A stretch of DNA of 64,000 nt from Zelonia costaricensis (GCA_030849075.1 JASAOO010003511.1:22798-86797), one strand, 5' to 3'. Shown: positions 1 to 10,415, counted from the stretch's first letter. Program-made: numbers and translations. Notes: generated by a model from the sequence alone, not told the origin.

Positions 1-2696
1 TAGTAGGCGAGTGCCGTGGCGTTGGTGCTGACGCGGTGCGCGTCGAAGCCGTGGAGCCGCACGTGCACCATATCCGTGCACCGCGACAGCGCCACGTAGC
101 TCTGGCCCGCCTCGAAGACCCGCTTAAAGTCGATGTCGACGTGCGTCAGCGACATGCCCTGCGACTTGTGGATGGTGATCGCGTAGGCCAGTATCAGCGG
201 CATCTGCACGCTGCGCGAGATCTCACGGTCGCCAAGCATCTCCTTCCACTCCTGGGGCTCGACGACGAGCTCGCGCGTCCGCACCGTCCCGTCCGCGGCG
301 CGCAGCTCGAAGGCCACGACCGGCAGCATCGTGTGCTGCGTCTCCGGGTTGCTGCCGCGGCCAATGCAGATGCTCCGGACGTCCTGCATCGTGACATTCT
401 GCGTCTTGAAGGCGTACCCCTTGCCGCAGCTCACGAAGTCCGTCAGGGTGCCGGTGCTGCCGTTCACCAGGCCCAACCGCGGGTCTAGGTTCTTGATGAG
501 CATCACACGGCATCCTTTGCGAAGATGCACCAGCTTGTTCAGCGACGTCTCGGGGAAGTCGCCGCGGCCGGTGTGCGCGCCACGGTACGCAAATACCTCG
601 GTGTCCAGCTGCCGGTAGTAGCGCTGGTTCTCCGCGTCCACCTCGGCCCGGGTGGAGCGGAGAATGGTGTAGCCGTCAAACGGGGCATCGATGGGGCGTC
701 CGAGGCCGTTGATCAGCTCCAGCCGCGTTTGCCGCATCCCACCGGGCTCCTCCGTCTTGACCGACGCCGTGGCCTGCGCCGTCCCCTCAGCAGTTGTCTC
801 TGCCTCCCGCTTCAGGCCGATGCGCGCCACCGTCGTGCTTGGGTCGCCGTGCTCCGGCTTGACGGTGATGCGGCGCACAAAGTGAACCCGCTCCGTGGTG
901 TCCATCGAGTAGAGCAGCTCTACCGACTCGGGCTGCAGCTCGCCGAAGCGCATCTCGTTCAGAATCGCGAAGAAGCGCAGGTCGCGCTGGCGGAACGGCG
1001 TGGAGAGGAGACAGATCCTGGGGTTAATCTTGAGCCACGTCTCTGTCTCGAAGCAGAAGGTCGGGTTGGCGCCGGGGCGCTCACGCGAGACGGGTGGGAG
1101 CTGCAGAAAGTCGCCCGAGAGGATGAGTTGAATGCCGCCGAAGGGTTCGTCCGGGCGGTTGCGCACGTGCCGGGCGATGTAGTCGACGAGTTCGAAGTAG
1201 TCCGCGTCGAGCATGGAGACCTCGTCTATGATGAGGCTGCGGCAGGCGCGCCAGCCGCGCAGGGAGCGCTGCTTGAAGCGGACCATGCGGAGGAGACTCT
1301 CCCGGGTGCTCTTGCGATTCGGGATGCCGCAGCCGACGAAGCTGTGCAGCGTCGTGCCGCTGAGGTTGAGCGCGGCGATGCCCGTCGTCGCGGTAACGAA
1401 GGTGCTGGACGCCGGCATGGCCGCGATGATGGTGCGCAGCAGGTGCGACTTGCCGGTGCCGGCACCGCCGGTGATGAAGACGTTGCGCCGCTCCCGCACG
1501 ACGAGCTGGAAGGCGTAGTGCTGCTCGCTGGACAGCACCGGCAGCGGTGCAGGCTGTGCGACGGCTGGTGCCGCGAGATATGCGGCGACCCGGGCGGCGG
1601 TTGTGGCGGAGGGCGGCGCGAGAGCAGTGGCCAGCGCGCGCGCGAGGCCGCTGGCGTCCAGCAGTGGGGGTTGCTGAATGTTCACCTCTGCCGGCGGGGG
1701 GTCTGCGGTAGGGCGGCCGCTGGACTCCGAGTCGAGAAGGGCGTAGGGGCGTGCAGCTGCAGCAGTCGCGTTGGCCACTGCGACAGGCGTGCGGGCGGCC
1801 GGCGACGGCTTGGAAGGGGACGGGCTTGCAAGCGCCGGTCCGCTCCGCCGCTCGCCGTACGCCACCACAGGGGGGGTCATGAGCGCCACGCACCCCGGGT
1901 CGGAGCTGGCGGACGAGAGCACCGGCATTGCGCCCTCCGCGCCCTGCAGCCCCTCTACCCCACGCGGCTCACAGGCGGGGGCGTCGGTGCTGGGCGAGGA
2001 GATGAGGAGGTGCGGCCGTGCCCGCGCATCAGCCGGCGCCGCCTCGGGAAGCAGCAGCTGCGCTGCCCCCCTTGTCGAGGACGTCTCGCGCGACGACGCG
2101 GTGGAAGAGAGGGTGACGCAGCTGTGCACCTCCTCCACCTCGTGCCGCGCCGCGGGCCCCGTTGACTGGGCAACGAGCTGCGGCGGCCCCGCTGCGCTAG
2201 CCGCGTACAGCGCTGGCGGTGCCACATGGGCAGAGGGGGATGTCGCCACGGTCGCCGGTGCAGGGCCCGGCTGCGGCGTGGACGCTGGCGGCGTGCACGC
2301 GTCGTGGGCGGCACCTGCGGACGGCGTGGTGGTGCACGTCAGCAGCGACGAAGACGAGCGAGGGCTGCTGCGCGCATGCCCCGCTGCAAGTGCTGCGGCG
2401 TGCACGGGCGCACTCGGCAGTGGTGGGCCGTGCTGTTCTGGTGTCCGTGAGCTGCTCTCCACCTCGCCGCTTGGCTGCATGGAGAGGAGCGGCACCGGTG
2501 ATGTGGTGTTGGTGCTCGGCGTGACCAGCGGCAACCGAGCCGGGCTCGTGCCTGCCGCGCACTCGACATGCGTGGCGGTGTGCGGCTGGTCGGGCAGGAG
2601 GGCGCGCGAGGCCTGCGTGCTGTAGCTGCTGCCGCTGCTGCTTGCGAGGCACGACGGCGACGCAGAGGAGATGGAGAGCGGGGACGAGGCGTTCAT
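1..2696 (-). CDS. PIF1-family DNA helicase (partial, C-terminus off window)
   Basis: This is a superfamily 1B 5'-3' DNA helicase of the PIF1 family, which in trypanosomatids is an expanded set acting in nuclear and kinetoplast DNA maintenance. The frame opens at ATG 2696 and is open for 898 codons to the window edge. Residues 1 to about 380 are Ser/Ala/Pro-rich and look disordered. The helicase core follows: Walker A GGAGTGKS with Lys416, a TTGIAA segment, Walker B IIDEVSM with Asp491-Glu492, GDFLQLPPV, and near the end TIHKSQG (about 842-847) followed by YVALSR. All the core motifs I looked for are present, so the enzyme is probably active. The last codon in the window begins with TA and could be either Tyr or a stop. 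The organelle and the exact PIF paralogue cannot be told from the sequence. Confidence 0.9.
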   Translation of the reverse strand, partial: MNASSPLSISSASPSCLASSSGSSYSTQASRALLPDQPHTATHVECAAGTSPARLPLVTPSTNTTSPVPLLSMQPSGEVESSSRTPEQHGPPLPSAPVHAAALAAGHARSSPRSSSSLLTCTTTPSAGAAHDACTPPASTPQPGPAPATVATSPSAHVAPPALYAASAAGPPQLVAQSTGPAARHEVEEVHSCVTLSSTASSRETSSTRGAAQLLLPEAAPADARARPHLLISSPSTDAPACEPRGVEGLQGAEGAMPVLSSASSDPGCVALMTPPVVAYGERRSGPALASPSPSKPSPAARTPVAVANATAAAARPYALLDSESSGRPTADPPPAEVNIQQPPLLDASGLARALATALAPPSATTAARVAAYLAAPAVAQPAPLPVLSSEQHYAFQLVVRERRNVFITGGAGTGKSHLLRTIIAAMPASSTFVTATTGIAALNLSGTTLHSFVGCGIPNRKSTRESLLRMVRFKQRSLRGWRACRSLIIDEVSMLDADYFELVDYIARHVRNRPDEPFGGIQLILSGDFLQLPPVSRERPGANPTFCFETETWLKINPRICLLSTPFRQRDLRFFAILNEMRFGELQPESVELLYSMDTTERVHFVRRITVKPEHGDPSTTVARIGLKREAETTAEGTAQATASVKTEEPGGMRQTRLELINGLGRPIDAPFDGYTILRSTRAEVDAENQRYYRQLDTEVFAYRGAHTGRGDFPETSLNKLVHLRKGCRVMLIKNLDPRLGLVNGSTGTLTDFVSCGKGYAFKTQNVTMQDVRSICIGRGSNPETQHTMLPVVAFELRAADGTVRTRELVVEPQEWKEMLGDREISRSVQMPLILAYAITIHKSQGMSLTHVDIDFKRVFEAGQSYVALSRCTDMVHVRLHGFDAHRVSTNATALAY

Positions 2697-2996
2697 GCGA
2701 GCGTGCTGGCACGTCGCAGCGGGGGAGGGGCGATGGGTGAGGGGGTGGAGATCTGCGCAGGCCTGCGCCTCCGTCCCATGTCCACCAACGGGGGTGAGGG
2801 GGGGGAGGGTGTGGAAGGGGGCGGCAGACCTTGAGGGCGGCAGGGGACCGCCTCCACGCACTGTAAACCGAGGCACGTGCAAGGCAATGGAATCTATCGA
2901 CGACGGGGTGCGCGTGATGCGGCGAACAAGGACGTAACCACGGACGGCCGCAGCTGCCTGCGCAGGGACTCGTCGTGGAGCTCGTGACGGTGAGAC

Positions 2997-3031
<35 letters not shown>

Positions 3032-3695
3032 CCCCGCGTGTGGACCAGCAGCGGAGGCGAAGAGAGAGGCGGTAGAAGGGAACAACAACAACGCACGAGC
3101 AGACGCGACTGCCTTCTATGAACTGCAGCGGTGCGGGTGCATGCACGTGGAGTGATGGGTGGGTGCGCAGAGTGATCATCAGGCCGAGGTAGAGTGGAGC
3201 AAGCAGTTCCGAGGAGTAGCGGGGTGGACACGAGGAGGGGAGGGGGCGACCCACACGCACATGTGTGGCGGGCACGCGCGAGGCCCACTCGTGTGCGCGC
3301 GGCGTTCGAAAAGAACAGCTGAGAAGCGGCACTGCGAGTGGCCCGTTCGCCGGCTGCACGGGTCCGCAGTCTCAACTCGCCCACGAGTCGCGTGAGCGCT
3401 GCGTGTCGCTCGTGCGCTTCACTGCACACGAAGAGGAGCCGCCACGTGCGCGGGCACGCCCCCTCCCCCTCCTCCCTCCCTCTCGGGGGTTGGCGGCGGA
3501 TTGCCTTTACAGCTTCCGTGTTGTTTGGTCGCCTCCTTCGATGGCATTAAGCGCGCCCCGTCGCGGCGTGTGTGGCGCAGCGGTGGTGTCGGGAGCACAA
3601 GTCAACAACGGCGATCGCATCGCAGCAGCAGCGGCAGCACGTGAGGCACCACCAAGACGCAAACGCAGCGCGCCCACCAGCGGGCCTCCGCGGGT

Positions 3696-3727
<32 letters not shown>

Positions 3728-3903
3728 ATCGGCCTCTTTGTGTATTCTGTTTGGGGCCTCCTCCCCACGCCGTCTCCCCCACGCGGAGTCGGGAGGGGTG
3801 GAGTGAAGGCGGAGGCTAGTGGATGGCGCAGGAGGCGCATCGAGCAGGTCATGGGCAGCACAAACACGGAACTCACCGTGACTCACGCAGCCCTGATGCA
3901 TGG
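2697..3903. other. Intergenic spacer, CIA2 to PIF1 helicase
   Basis: This region holds the 3' UTR of the CIA2 gene and the 5' UTR of the helicase. It contains a CA run at 2997-3020 and a TG run near 3694-3728. Homopurine patches on the plus strand at about 2796-2821 become polypyrimidine on the coding strand, so they are candidate trans-splicing signals. A coding-strand AG at 2706-2707 lies ten bases before the helicase ATG. I see no convincing gene. Confidence 0.6.
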
Positions 3904-4392
3904 CTACTCGTCAAACTCGTTGATGCACGACTCCACAACGTTCAGCAGGTTGCGGTTCTCGAGCGCGGCGGCCACGCGCTCCTTGTCGTTGAGCTGCTTG
4001 TTGACCTGCTCCTCCTGCTCGTGGGTGCCGGGATTGATGTAGATGTCTACCTTGGTGTACTCCGGCAGCGACCGCTCGAGCTGCAGCCGGATGCTGAGGC
4101 CGATGAGCGTAGTGAGGCTGCAGTGCGGCACGGTCGGGGTGAAGAGCACGCGAATGTGCCGCTTCTTCCAGTTCACCGTGATGAGTGAGGGCTCGACGAC
4201 CTTGAGCTGCTCGAGTGAGTTGGGGTGCTCCGGGTCGCGAATACGCCGGATGATCTCGAACACCTCCCAGGCGTCGATCGGGTCCTCGGTCCCCTCGTCG
4301 TCCTCGGCGGCCCGCTCCGCCTCGGTGCGGCCCATGAACTCATCGTGCGCAGGGGCGAAGATGGTGGGGTTGGGGTTCGCCAACTCCGTCAT
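3904..4392 (-). CDS. CIA2: CIA2/MIP18-like cytosolic iron-sulfur assembly factor
   Basis: CIA2 (FAM96/MIP18 family, DUF59) belongs to the CIA targeting complex with CIA1 and MMS19, which delivers Fe-S clusters to cytosolic and nuclear apoproteins such as DNA polymerases and helicases. The predicted 162-residue protein matches the family along its whole length. An acidic N-terminal part is followed by DPIDAWEVFEIIRRIRDPEHP, the TPTVPHCS motif with the conserved reactive cysteine at Cys91, IGLSIRLQLERSLP, NPGTHEQEEQVNKQLNDKER, and a C-terminal helix. The block near GTH with NKQL.DKERVAAALEN resembles the CIA2B (FAM96B) branch more than CIA2A. The ATG at 4392 sits just downstream of a strong splice acceptor at 4410-4411, which supports this start. 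Nothing looks broken. Confidence 0.95.
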   Translation of the reverse strand: MTELANPNPTIFAPAHDEFMGRTEAERAAEDDEGTEDPIDAWEVFEIIRRIRDPEHPNSLEQLKVVEPSLITVNWKKRHIRVLFTPTVPHCSLTTLIGLSIRLQLERSLPEYTKVDIYINPGTHEQEEQVNKQLNDKERVAAALENRNLLNVVESCINEFDE

Positions 4393-6174
4393 TCTGGGAA
4401 GTCAATTAGCTATGGGAGAGGAGAAAGGGGGGAGGGGGCTTTATGCCGGCGGCTGCACGCTGTGGTGCGCGTGCGCGGGTAGTGCGCACGATGCGATTAA
4501 GGGAGGGGAGGGTGATAAGGGACGGCGCGAGAGGAGGTGCCGAGTGACTTCATGATAGGTGGCCGCGAGGACGGCGGCGGCGGTGGGCCGGGTGATGGTG
4601 TGTGCGTTGTGCGCAGTGGGGCGAAGGGTGTCGCGCCAAACCGCGCAGCCGCCAGGAGCGACGGCAAAGCCCTTTCCCGGCCGACGACCTCCAACGTCCA
4701 CTGGCGCTGATGCTACAGCGCGAGGGGACGGAGGGGAGGCGGAGCTGCACAAGCCGCCGGCCTCTCTCCTCCACTGTCCCCACGGTGTCGGCCGCGTCCC
4801 GGCGGCACCGTGTGTGTGTGGTGTGCGGTGTCTAATGAAAAAACAAATTTGTGTGTAACGGTCTGCTTTACGGAGAGTACGCACGCACACACATACACAC
4901 ACACACACGCACACGCCGTCGGCCCTCTCCTTCTCCGTCTGGGTGGCGTGGATGGTGTTCGAGGGGGAGGGGTGCGGAGCGTGGCTGCATGCGACATCAA
5001 CTGCACATGCTTTGCTTACTCCCTCACATCTCTCCACGGCGTACGTTAGATATTGTCGTTGGGGGGAGGGAGGCTACTTCGCGGTGGCGGCGACGCCGCG
5101 ACGCACACGCACGCGTCTGCGCCGGTGCCGCATCCCCTTCTGGACGTGACGAGCTCCTGCTCTTCCGCGCCCGCCTACCGGATGTCGTCCACTTCGTGGC
5201 AGCACCGCTGAGGGCGACCGGGTACCGTGGGGCAGGCTACGGAAGGCGAAGGGACGACAACCGACCCGCCGCAGCCGTAGACGACGCCTTCGCCTCCACG
5301 CCTCCGGCACAGGAACGCACACACACACACACGGTTCTGATTCAAGCCGACGCATTCTCCACACTCCACCGCGTGCCGTCCGTAGGAGAGGAAGAAGCCT
5401 GGGAAGCACCGAGCGGACGGCAGCGCCAGCACTGCCTGGCTGCATCGCATCAACTGCATGCGCGCCCTCCGCGTGTGCGTGCCGATGGCGGCGTCACTCT
5501 CATTAAAAGAAACGAAATCCTCGTCGCGTGACGTCGAGTGTCTTTCGCTTCTATTGCGCTGGCCGACGCAGAAGGGGGAGCGACGACGGAGAAGTGCAGT
5601 CGCGTGGGACGCGTCCGCGAACCGGGCATCAACACGGCGAGTCAACACAGTCTCTTATGAGGAGATACAGCTCGAGAGAAAGAAGAAGAGGGATGGGGGA
5701 AGGGCGCCGCACTCAGTGGAGCGAAGGTGGAGGTGGGGGGGCCGGCGGTTAGAAGGGGGCAGTCTCACCGCTTTACAGACGTAGGCACCCGCACCCGATA
5801 CGTGTGCCCGTCAGGCGCCGTCGCGTGTACGCGCAAAGCCCGGCCGTCTCCCCCCTCCCCCCACCGCACACACGCCACGGCCATCGAAGAGAAGAAGGAA
5901 AGCCTGTGACGGGGGACTTGCGAGAGAGGAAGAAAGGGCAAGGCACACACAGACTTGACTTGGCCAGTTTACAGCCGCCTAAGCTACAGAGGCGACAACA
6001 GACGGATCCGAGTTACACGTTAACAACGAACATCCACACACGCACACGCACGACAACAATGAGGCGAGGCTGCGGCGACGGCCACTTTGCCTGCAGGGCG
6101 TGCGACCCCCCCCCGTCCACAACCTTCGCGGGGAAGCCTTCGTGCCGTTCGCGATGATCTTCCCGCGAACGAGC
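4393..6174. other. Intergenic spacer, nucleoplasmin-like 1 to CIA2
   Basis: This is a UTR region of about 1.8 kb. It contains CA-rich stretches near 4881-4915 and 5320-5333 and several homopurine runs. The open frames here are short and rich in Cys-Val or Thr-His dipeptides that come from CA/TG repeats, so I do not call any of them a gene. Confidence 0.6.
4410..4438 (-). promoter_or_regulatory. Predicted spliced-leader acceptor of CIA2
   Basis: On the coding strand a long C/T tract (4438 down to 4414) runs straight into CATAG, with the AG at 4411-4410, 18 bases upstream of the CIA2 ATG. This is the textbook trypanosomatid trans-splice arrangement. A second AG lies immediately before the ATG (4395-4394), but the first AG after the tract is normally used. 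Confidence 0.75.
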
Positions 6175-7131
6175 TTAGAAGCTGCGGCGACCCTGCGGGG
6201 AGCCCCCGCTCTTGCGGCCCTGCGGAGAGCCGCCGTTGGAGTTCCGCACAGGCGAGCCGGTGCTCTTGCGGCCCTGCGGGGAGTTGTTGATCGGCTGCTG
6301 CTGCTTCGCCGGGGAGCCGCCGCTGGGGCGGCCCTCCACACGCGTCGACTTCCGCGGCGGCTCGGCGCTCACATCCTCGTCCTCACCCTCCTCGTCTTCG
6401 TCATCCTCTTCATCTTCCTCATCGTCAGCAGCCTCCTCGTCGTCGTCCTCCTCGGAATCGTCCTCGTCGTCGTCGTCCTCCTCATCGTTCTCGTCGCTCT
6501 CGTCCGTGTAGGGAGCGGTGGGGTCGACGTGGGAGGCCCGCATCCCCCGCGGCACCTCTGCGATGTCGCTGTCCTCCTCCTCGTCCTCCTCATCGCCTTC
6601 CTCGTCGTCCTCCTCCTCGTCCTCCTCATCGCCTTCCTCGTCCTCGTCATCCTCTTCGTCATCCTCCTCGTCATCGTCGCTCTCCGCTGCGCCGGCCCGC
6701 GCCTTCGACGCCGCCTCCGCGTCGGTGATCGCGTCCACCGGCAGCTTCATCGCGAGGGTGCCGTTCGGCCCCACGTCCGCGTCGCTGTCACCGTCGTCGT
6801 CCTCCATGCCGAAGGGCGCCTCGCTGCCGTCGTCGTCCAGGTCGAGCTCCTGCCGGTAGCCGACGCAGTGCACCGTGGCGGTGCCCTTGGCGAAGAAGAT
6901 CACCTTCTGCTCGTAGTTGAAGATGAGGTCCGTCGGGGACTGGAGCGCGTTGCGCTGCGAGTCGAGCGTCGCCAGGGAGAAGAGCTTGCCGTCGACGGAG
7001 ACGTACAGGGTCGTCTTGCCGTTGGTGCCGCGCGGCAGCGAGACGACGGAAAGGTGAAAGCCGCACCCCTCCGGGATGTCGAGCACGTGCTCCTTGGTGG
7101 GCGACACGGAGAAGGCGTGGAACTCCTGCAT
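6175..7131 (-). CDS. Nucleoplasmin-like protein 1 with acidic tract and SPQGR-repeat tail
   Basis: The predicted protein has 318 residues, starting MQEFHAFSVSP. Residues 1 to about 100 form a nucleoplasmin-like (NPL) beta-sandwich domain of the type found in FKBP39-like histone chaperones, with PEGCGFHLSVVSLP, an LATLDSQRNALQSPTDLIFNYEQ-like core and a closing VHCVGY. A long Asp/Glu-rich region of about 170 residues follows. The tail is basic and repeats Ser-Pro-Gln-Gly-Arg-Lys/Arg-Ser three times, which gives several SP sites that proline-directed kinases could use. It is the most diverged of three tandem NPL genes (see 9375-10415 and 11233-11631). A nucleolar or nuclear histone/RNA chaperone role is inferred from the domain. 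A longer open frame upstream was rejected because the homology begins at this ATG. Confidence 0.85.
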   Translation of the reverse strand: MQEFHAFSVSPTKEHVLDIPEGCGFHLSVVSLPRGTNGKTTLYVSVDGKLFSLATLDSQRNALQSPTDLIFNYEQKVIFFAKGTATVHCVGYRQELDLDDDGSEAPFGMEDDDGDSDADVGPNGTLAMKLPVDAITDAEAASKARAGAAESDDDEEDDEEDDEDEEGDEEDEEEDDEEGDEEDEEEDSDIAEVPRGMRASHVDPTAPYTDESDENDEEDDDDEDDSEEDDDEEAADDEEDEEDDEDEEGEDEDVSAEPPRKSTRVEGRPSGGSPAKQQQPINNSPQGRKSTGSPVRNSNGGSPQGRKSGGSPQGRRSF

Positions 7132-9374
7132 TGGCGCGACTTGTGCGTTTATTCTCTGTTCGGTGCTGTGGGTGTCGGGAGAGTGGCCGCGTGTGATGCG
7201 TGCGTGTGAAGGCGTGCGTGTGCGTCGTCGACGAATGCGTGTGTGTCGACGGGTCACGTCTGGGTACGGGGTGTCGCAGGGAGGGAGGGAGAAGAAGCGA
7301 GGGACCCAGGCAATTGGGGCCGCTGTGTTAGTGGGGCGGCGCTGTACTGATGTGAGGGGAAGAGAGAAGGCACCTCCTGCGGCGGCGTTGTGTGTGGGAG
7401 TGTGTGGAAGAGCTCGGGTGGGTTGATGGGCAAGACTGTCGCCGCCGCGTTGGCGAGCGTGCGTGGAAAGAAGTCGAGGGAAGAAGAGCAGGGAGGCGGC
7501 ACGGAGGGAAGGTGAGCGGCAACAACTACATGACGGCGTGGCGCGCACATGTGCAGCAGCAGGAACGCGACGGGAGTCACAGAATGCGTAGAGGAGCGGC
7601 GCTCTCGAGAAGCCGCCCATCGAAGTCGGCACCCCGCATCCGCAGCAGCGCTCAACCTCTCCTCGCACGCAGCCGGCTCCGCTCCGTTTCAAGTCCACAG
7701 CAGGCAATAGCGTTCTGCAAACACACACGCACACACACGCACCTCGTGGATATGCTCCGGCGGCTGCCGCACCACCTCGGCACGCCGTGTGCGCCTCCTT
7801 ACCGTGCGGCGAGGCGGGAAGGCCAAGGGAAAGGGGAGCGTGGCGTGTATGCGCTGGCTTGTGGCCTCGCAGCTACGTCGCGTGCTCCCCTTCCTTCCCC
7901 CTCCCCTACCACCACCACTACGAGCACACGAGCGCAGCAGCTCCGCTTCGCGCCGAGTGAAGCATCATGCGATTTGATGCTCCGCCTTCAAGTGTTTTTG
8001 TTTGTTGGTTCCTTCGTTCAGCGTTTACGGTTCTTCTTTCCCTTTTTTGTTTATTGTTTGCGTGATTAGTTTCTGCTTCTGCGCACACGCACACGCGGCA
8101 CCTCCACTGCGTGCGTGTGTGTGTGTGTGCGCTGTTGTGCGGGTTCTCACTTTAGCGGCATTAAGGCTCTTTTCCTCTCCCAGCCCACACTGCGAGGCGC
8201 ATCAACATGGCCGGAAGGGGAGTGAAGGGGGGAGGGGGGTCGGTGCACACCGGTGTTGAGGGTGTTGTGCGCTTTGATCACCTCCAGGTCATGAGTGGAG
8301 TGTGCGTGTGTGGAGGTGAAAAGTTTGCGTGCGTGGGAGTCGGTCCGTGTAAGGCGACTTGGTGTTCCAAAGCTACTCGAAAACCACGGTGATGCCCAGC
8401 AGCGTCCCGATCACACACACACAAACACATACACACACATGTGCACTCATCCCGCTGCACTGCGAGCCGCACCCGTCCTTTACCGCTCCCCGAGCCGCCT
8501 TCATGAGCGCAGCGATGGTGCTGCGCGCCGCCGCCGGTGTGTTCTGCGTTGCCGCGATGCTGGAGAGCGCAAGAGAGCAAGGGCGCGGCCGTCTCCTTCC
8601 CCGATCCCCCGCCCCCCTGAGTGGGGGTGGCGATGGGGGGTGTGGGGGGATGGGTGGGGGAGGGCCGCGGGGGAGGGAAGGGAGGGGGGGCGCCTGTGTC
8701 CGCTGTTCTTAACGGAAAGGCAAAGAAACGAGAAACAAAAAAAAAAAAAACACGCGAAGGCGCTGCGGGAGGGCCACGCCGCCCCTCGGCGGACCTCCAG
8801 CGCCTTCTCACAGCCCCCCGCCGCCGCCGCCGCCGCCTCCACCCACCGTGGGCCTCCCCCCTTCACGCGTGGGGCTCGGGTGGGTGACGGGGGGGGGGGG
8901 GCGGGACGGGGGAAGGGGGGAGGGGGGCGCCAAGGTGGCGTGAGCGGAGCTCGGGCGTAGCGGACGTCATAGCGCCACACGAAGCAAAGCTTGAAGAAAC
9001 CGTGTCGTTCGCGTTAACCTAGCGAGCATGCGACGCATAGACACAGACACACATGCGAGGGGAATGCGTGAGGGGAAAGAGAGAGTGGGCGGGGAGGGGG
9101 GGGGGTGGGCGGTCCGTGATCTAGAGGGAGCGAGGCCATGAGATGGTGGAAAGGCTAGGGAAAGGCACACACACACACACATACAGAGACACAGACCGCA
9201 CACGTGCGTCTACGTGCCAATACGGCGTGCACATGCGCACGCAACCCAACACACGCCACACACACACACACAAGGCGAAAAAGGTGAGCTAAGGAAAGAG
9301 GGCGGCGCTTAGGACGGCGGGAAGCCCAGTCAAGAGGAGCTTAGTTGCGTCCACTCGAACGAGAGCACTCCCGC
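7132..9374. other. Intergenic spacer between nucleoplasmin-like genes 1 and 2
   Basis: About 2.2 kb contains UTR sequence, with a long A run at 8737-8750, G-runs near 8891-8902 and 9097-9108, and CA repeats near 9165-9181. Strand-biased purine composition is strong from 8620 to 8940. I see no gene or structural RNA. Confidence 0.55.
7260..7304 (-). promoter_or_regulatory. Candidate spliced-leader acceptor, nucleoplasmin-like 1
   Basis: On the coding strand a C/T-rich tract (7304 to about 7277) is followed by a short GC segment and then CCCAG, with the AG at 7261-7260. This would give a 5' UTR of about 130 bases. The intervening purines make this weaker than the CIA2 site. Confidence 0.45.
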
Positions 9375-10415
9375 TTAGTAGCGGCCACGGTTGCCGCCGC
9401 GACCGCCGCGGAACCCACCACGGTCCCCACCACGGCCGCCGCGGAACCCACCACGGTCGCCACCACGGCCGCCGCGGAACCCACCGCGATCACCACCGCG
9501 GCCACCACGGAAGCCGCCGCGATCACCGCCACGGCCGCCGCGGAACCCACCACGGTCCCCACCACGACCGCCGCGGAAGCCGCCGCGATCACCACCGCGG
9601 AACCCACCACGGTCGCCACCACGACCGCCGCGGAAGCCACCGCGATCGCCGCCGCGGCCACCACGGAAGCCTCCGCGGCCACCGCGCTCCGTGCGCTGGA
9701 ACTTCTGCGGAACCTCGTCATCCTCGTCATCATCGTCCTCATCGTCATCGTCCTCATCCTCATCCTCGTCGTCCTCCTCCTCGTCGTCCTCCTCGTCGTC
9801 GCCCTCCTCGTCGACCTCCTCGTCCTCCTCGCCCATGTCGCTGTCATCGAGGTCGGCCGGGGGCATCTCGCCGTCTTCGTCCTCATCCTCGTCGTCCTCC
9901 TCGTCGTCCTCCTCATCATCCTCCTCGTCGTCCTCCTCGTCGTCGCTCTCAGCCGCGGCGGCCGCAGCGGAGGCCTTGGCGAGGGCCTTGGAGGCAGCCG
10001 GGGCCTTGGCCGGCTCCGCGCTCTCCGCCTCGGACACCTCCTCCAGCTCGTCGTCCTCGTCGTCCTCCTCGTCGTCCTCCTCGTCGTCCTCGCCCGCCAT
10101 CGCGTCCATCATCATGTCGTCGTTGCCGACGGGCTGCACGTAGCCCGTCACGTGGATCGCACCGGCGCCATGGGCGCTGAAGGACACGTTCTGGGCCTCG
10201 GTGAAGACGAGGTCGGTGTTCATCTGGTACACGCCGCGCTTGGGGTCCAACGTGGCGATGGTGAACTGCTTGCCCTCGAAGGAGACGATGAGCGAGACAG
10301 CGTCGGCGGGGTTGACCGGCAGGGCAAGCTGCGTGACGCGCAGCGCGCAGTCCTCCGGGATCTTCGGCTTCACCTGCTTGCCGGCGGCCACCTCCATACC
10401 GTAGAAGCCCTCCAT
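9375..10415 (-). CDS. Nucleoplasmin-like protein 2 with acidic region and RGG box (NOPP44/46-like)
   Basis: The predicted protein has 346 residues. Residues 1 to about 95 are an NPL domain starting MEGFYGMEVAAGKQVKP, with ALRVTQLALP, TIATLDPKRGVYQMNTDLVF and a final HVTGY. Two acidic blocks (about 108-130 and 155-255) are separated by an Ala/Lys-rich linker. The tail from about residue 262 is a dense RGG box built from RGGFRGGRGGDRGG units and ending NRGRY. An acidic middle plus an RGG tail is the layout of Trypanosoma brucei NOPP44/46, a nucleolar CK2-phosphorylated RNA-binding protein linked to 60S ribosome assembly, and I infer the same role here. RGG arginines are usual substrates of arginine methyltransferases. 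The ATG at 10415 is preceded by a good acceptor at 10475-10476. Confidence 0.88.
   Translation of the reverse strand: MEGFYGMEVAAGKQVKPKIPEDCALRVTQLALPVNPADAVSLIVSFEGKQFTIATLDPKRGVYQMNTDLVFTEAQNVSFSAHGAGAIHVTGYVQPVGNDDMMMDAMAGEDDEEDDEEDDEDDELEEVSEAESAEPAKAPAASKALAKASAAAAAAESDDEEDDEEDDEEDDEEDDEDEDEDGEMPPADLDDSDMGEEDEEVDEEGDDEEDDEEEDDEDEDEDDDDEDDDDEDDEVPQKFQRTERGGRGGFRGGRGGDRGGFRGGRGGDRGGFRGGDRGGFRGGRGGDRGGFRGGRGGDRGGFRGGRGGDRGGFRGGRGGDRGGFRGGRGGDRGGFRGGRGGNRGRY
9378..9695 (-). repeat. RGG-encoding minisatellite
   Basis: In-frame GC-rich tandem units encode RGGF/RGGD cycles. Two related unit types alternate (GGTGGGTTCCGCGG-like and GGCGGCTTCCGTGG-like), and one unit is shortened, so that RGGFRGGDRGG appears without the middle RGG. 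The mixture suggests expansion and contraction by unequal exchange. Confidence 0.8.

Noticed and set aside
525..2165. Long plus-strand open frame (546 codons) opposite the helicase gene
   Set aside because: It is a shadow of the minus-strand PIF1 coding sequence. In GC-rich DNA the antisense frames stay open, and the translation has no domain and extreme Arg/Ala/Gly composition.
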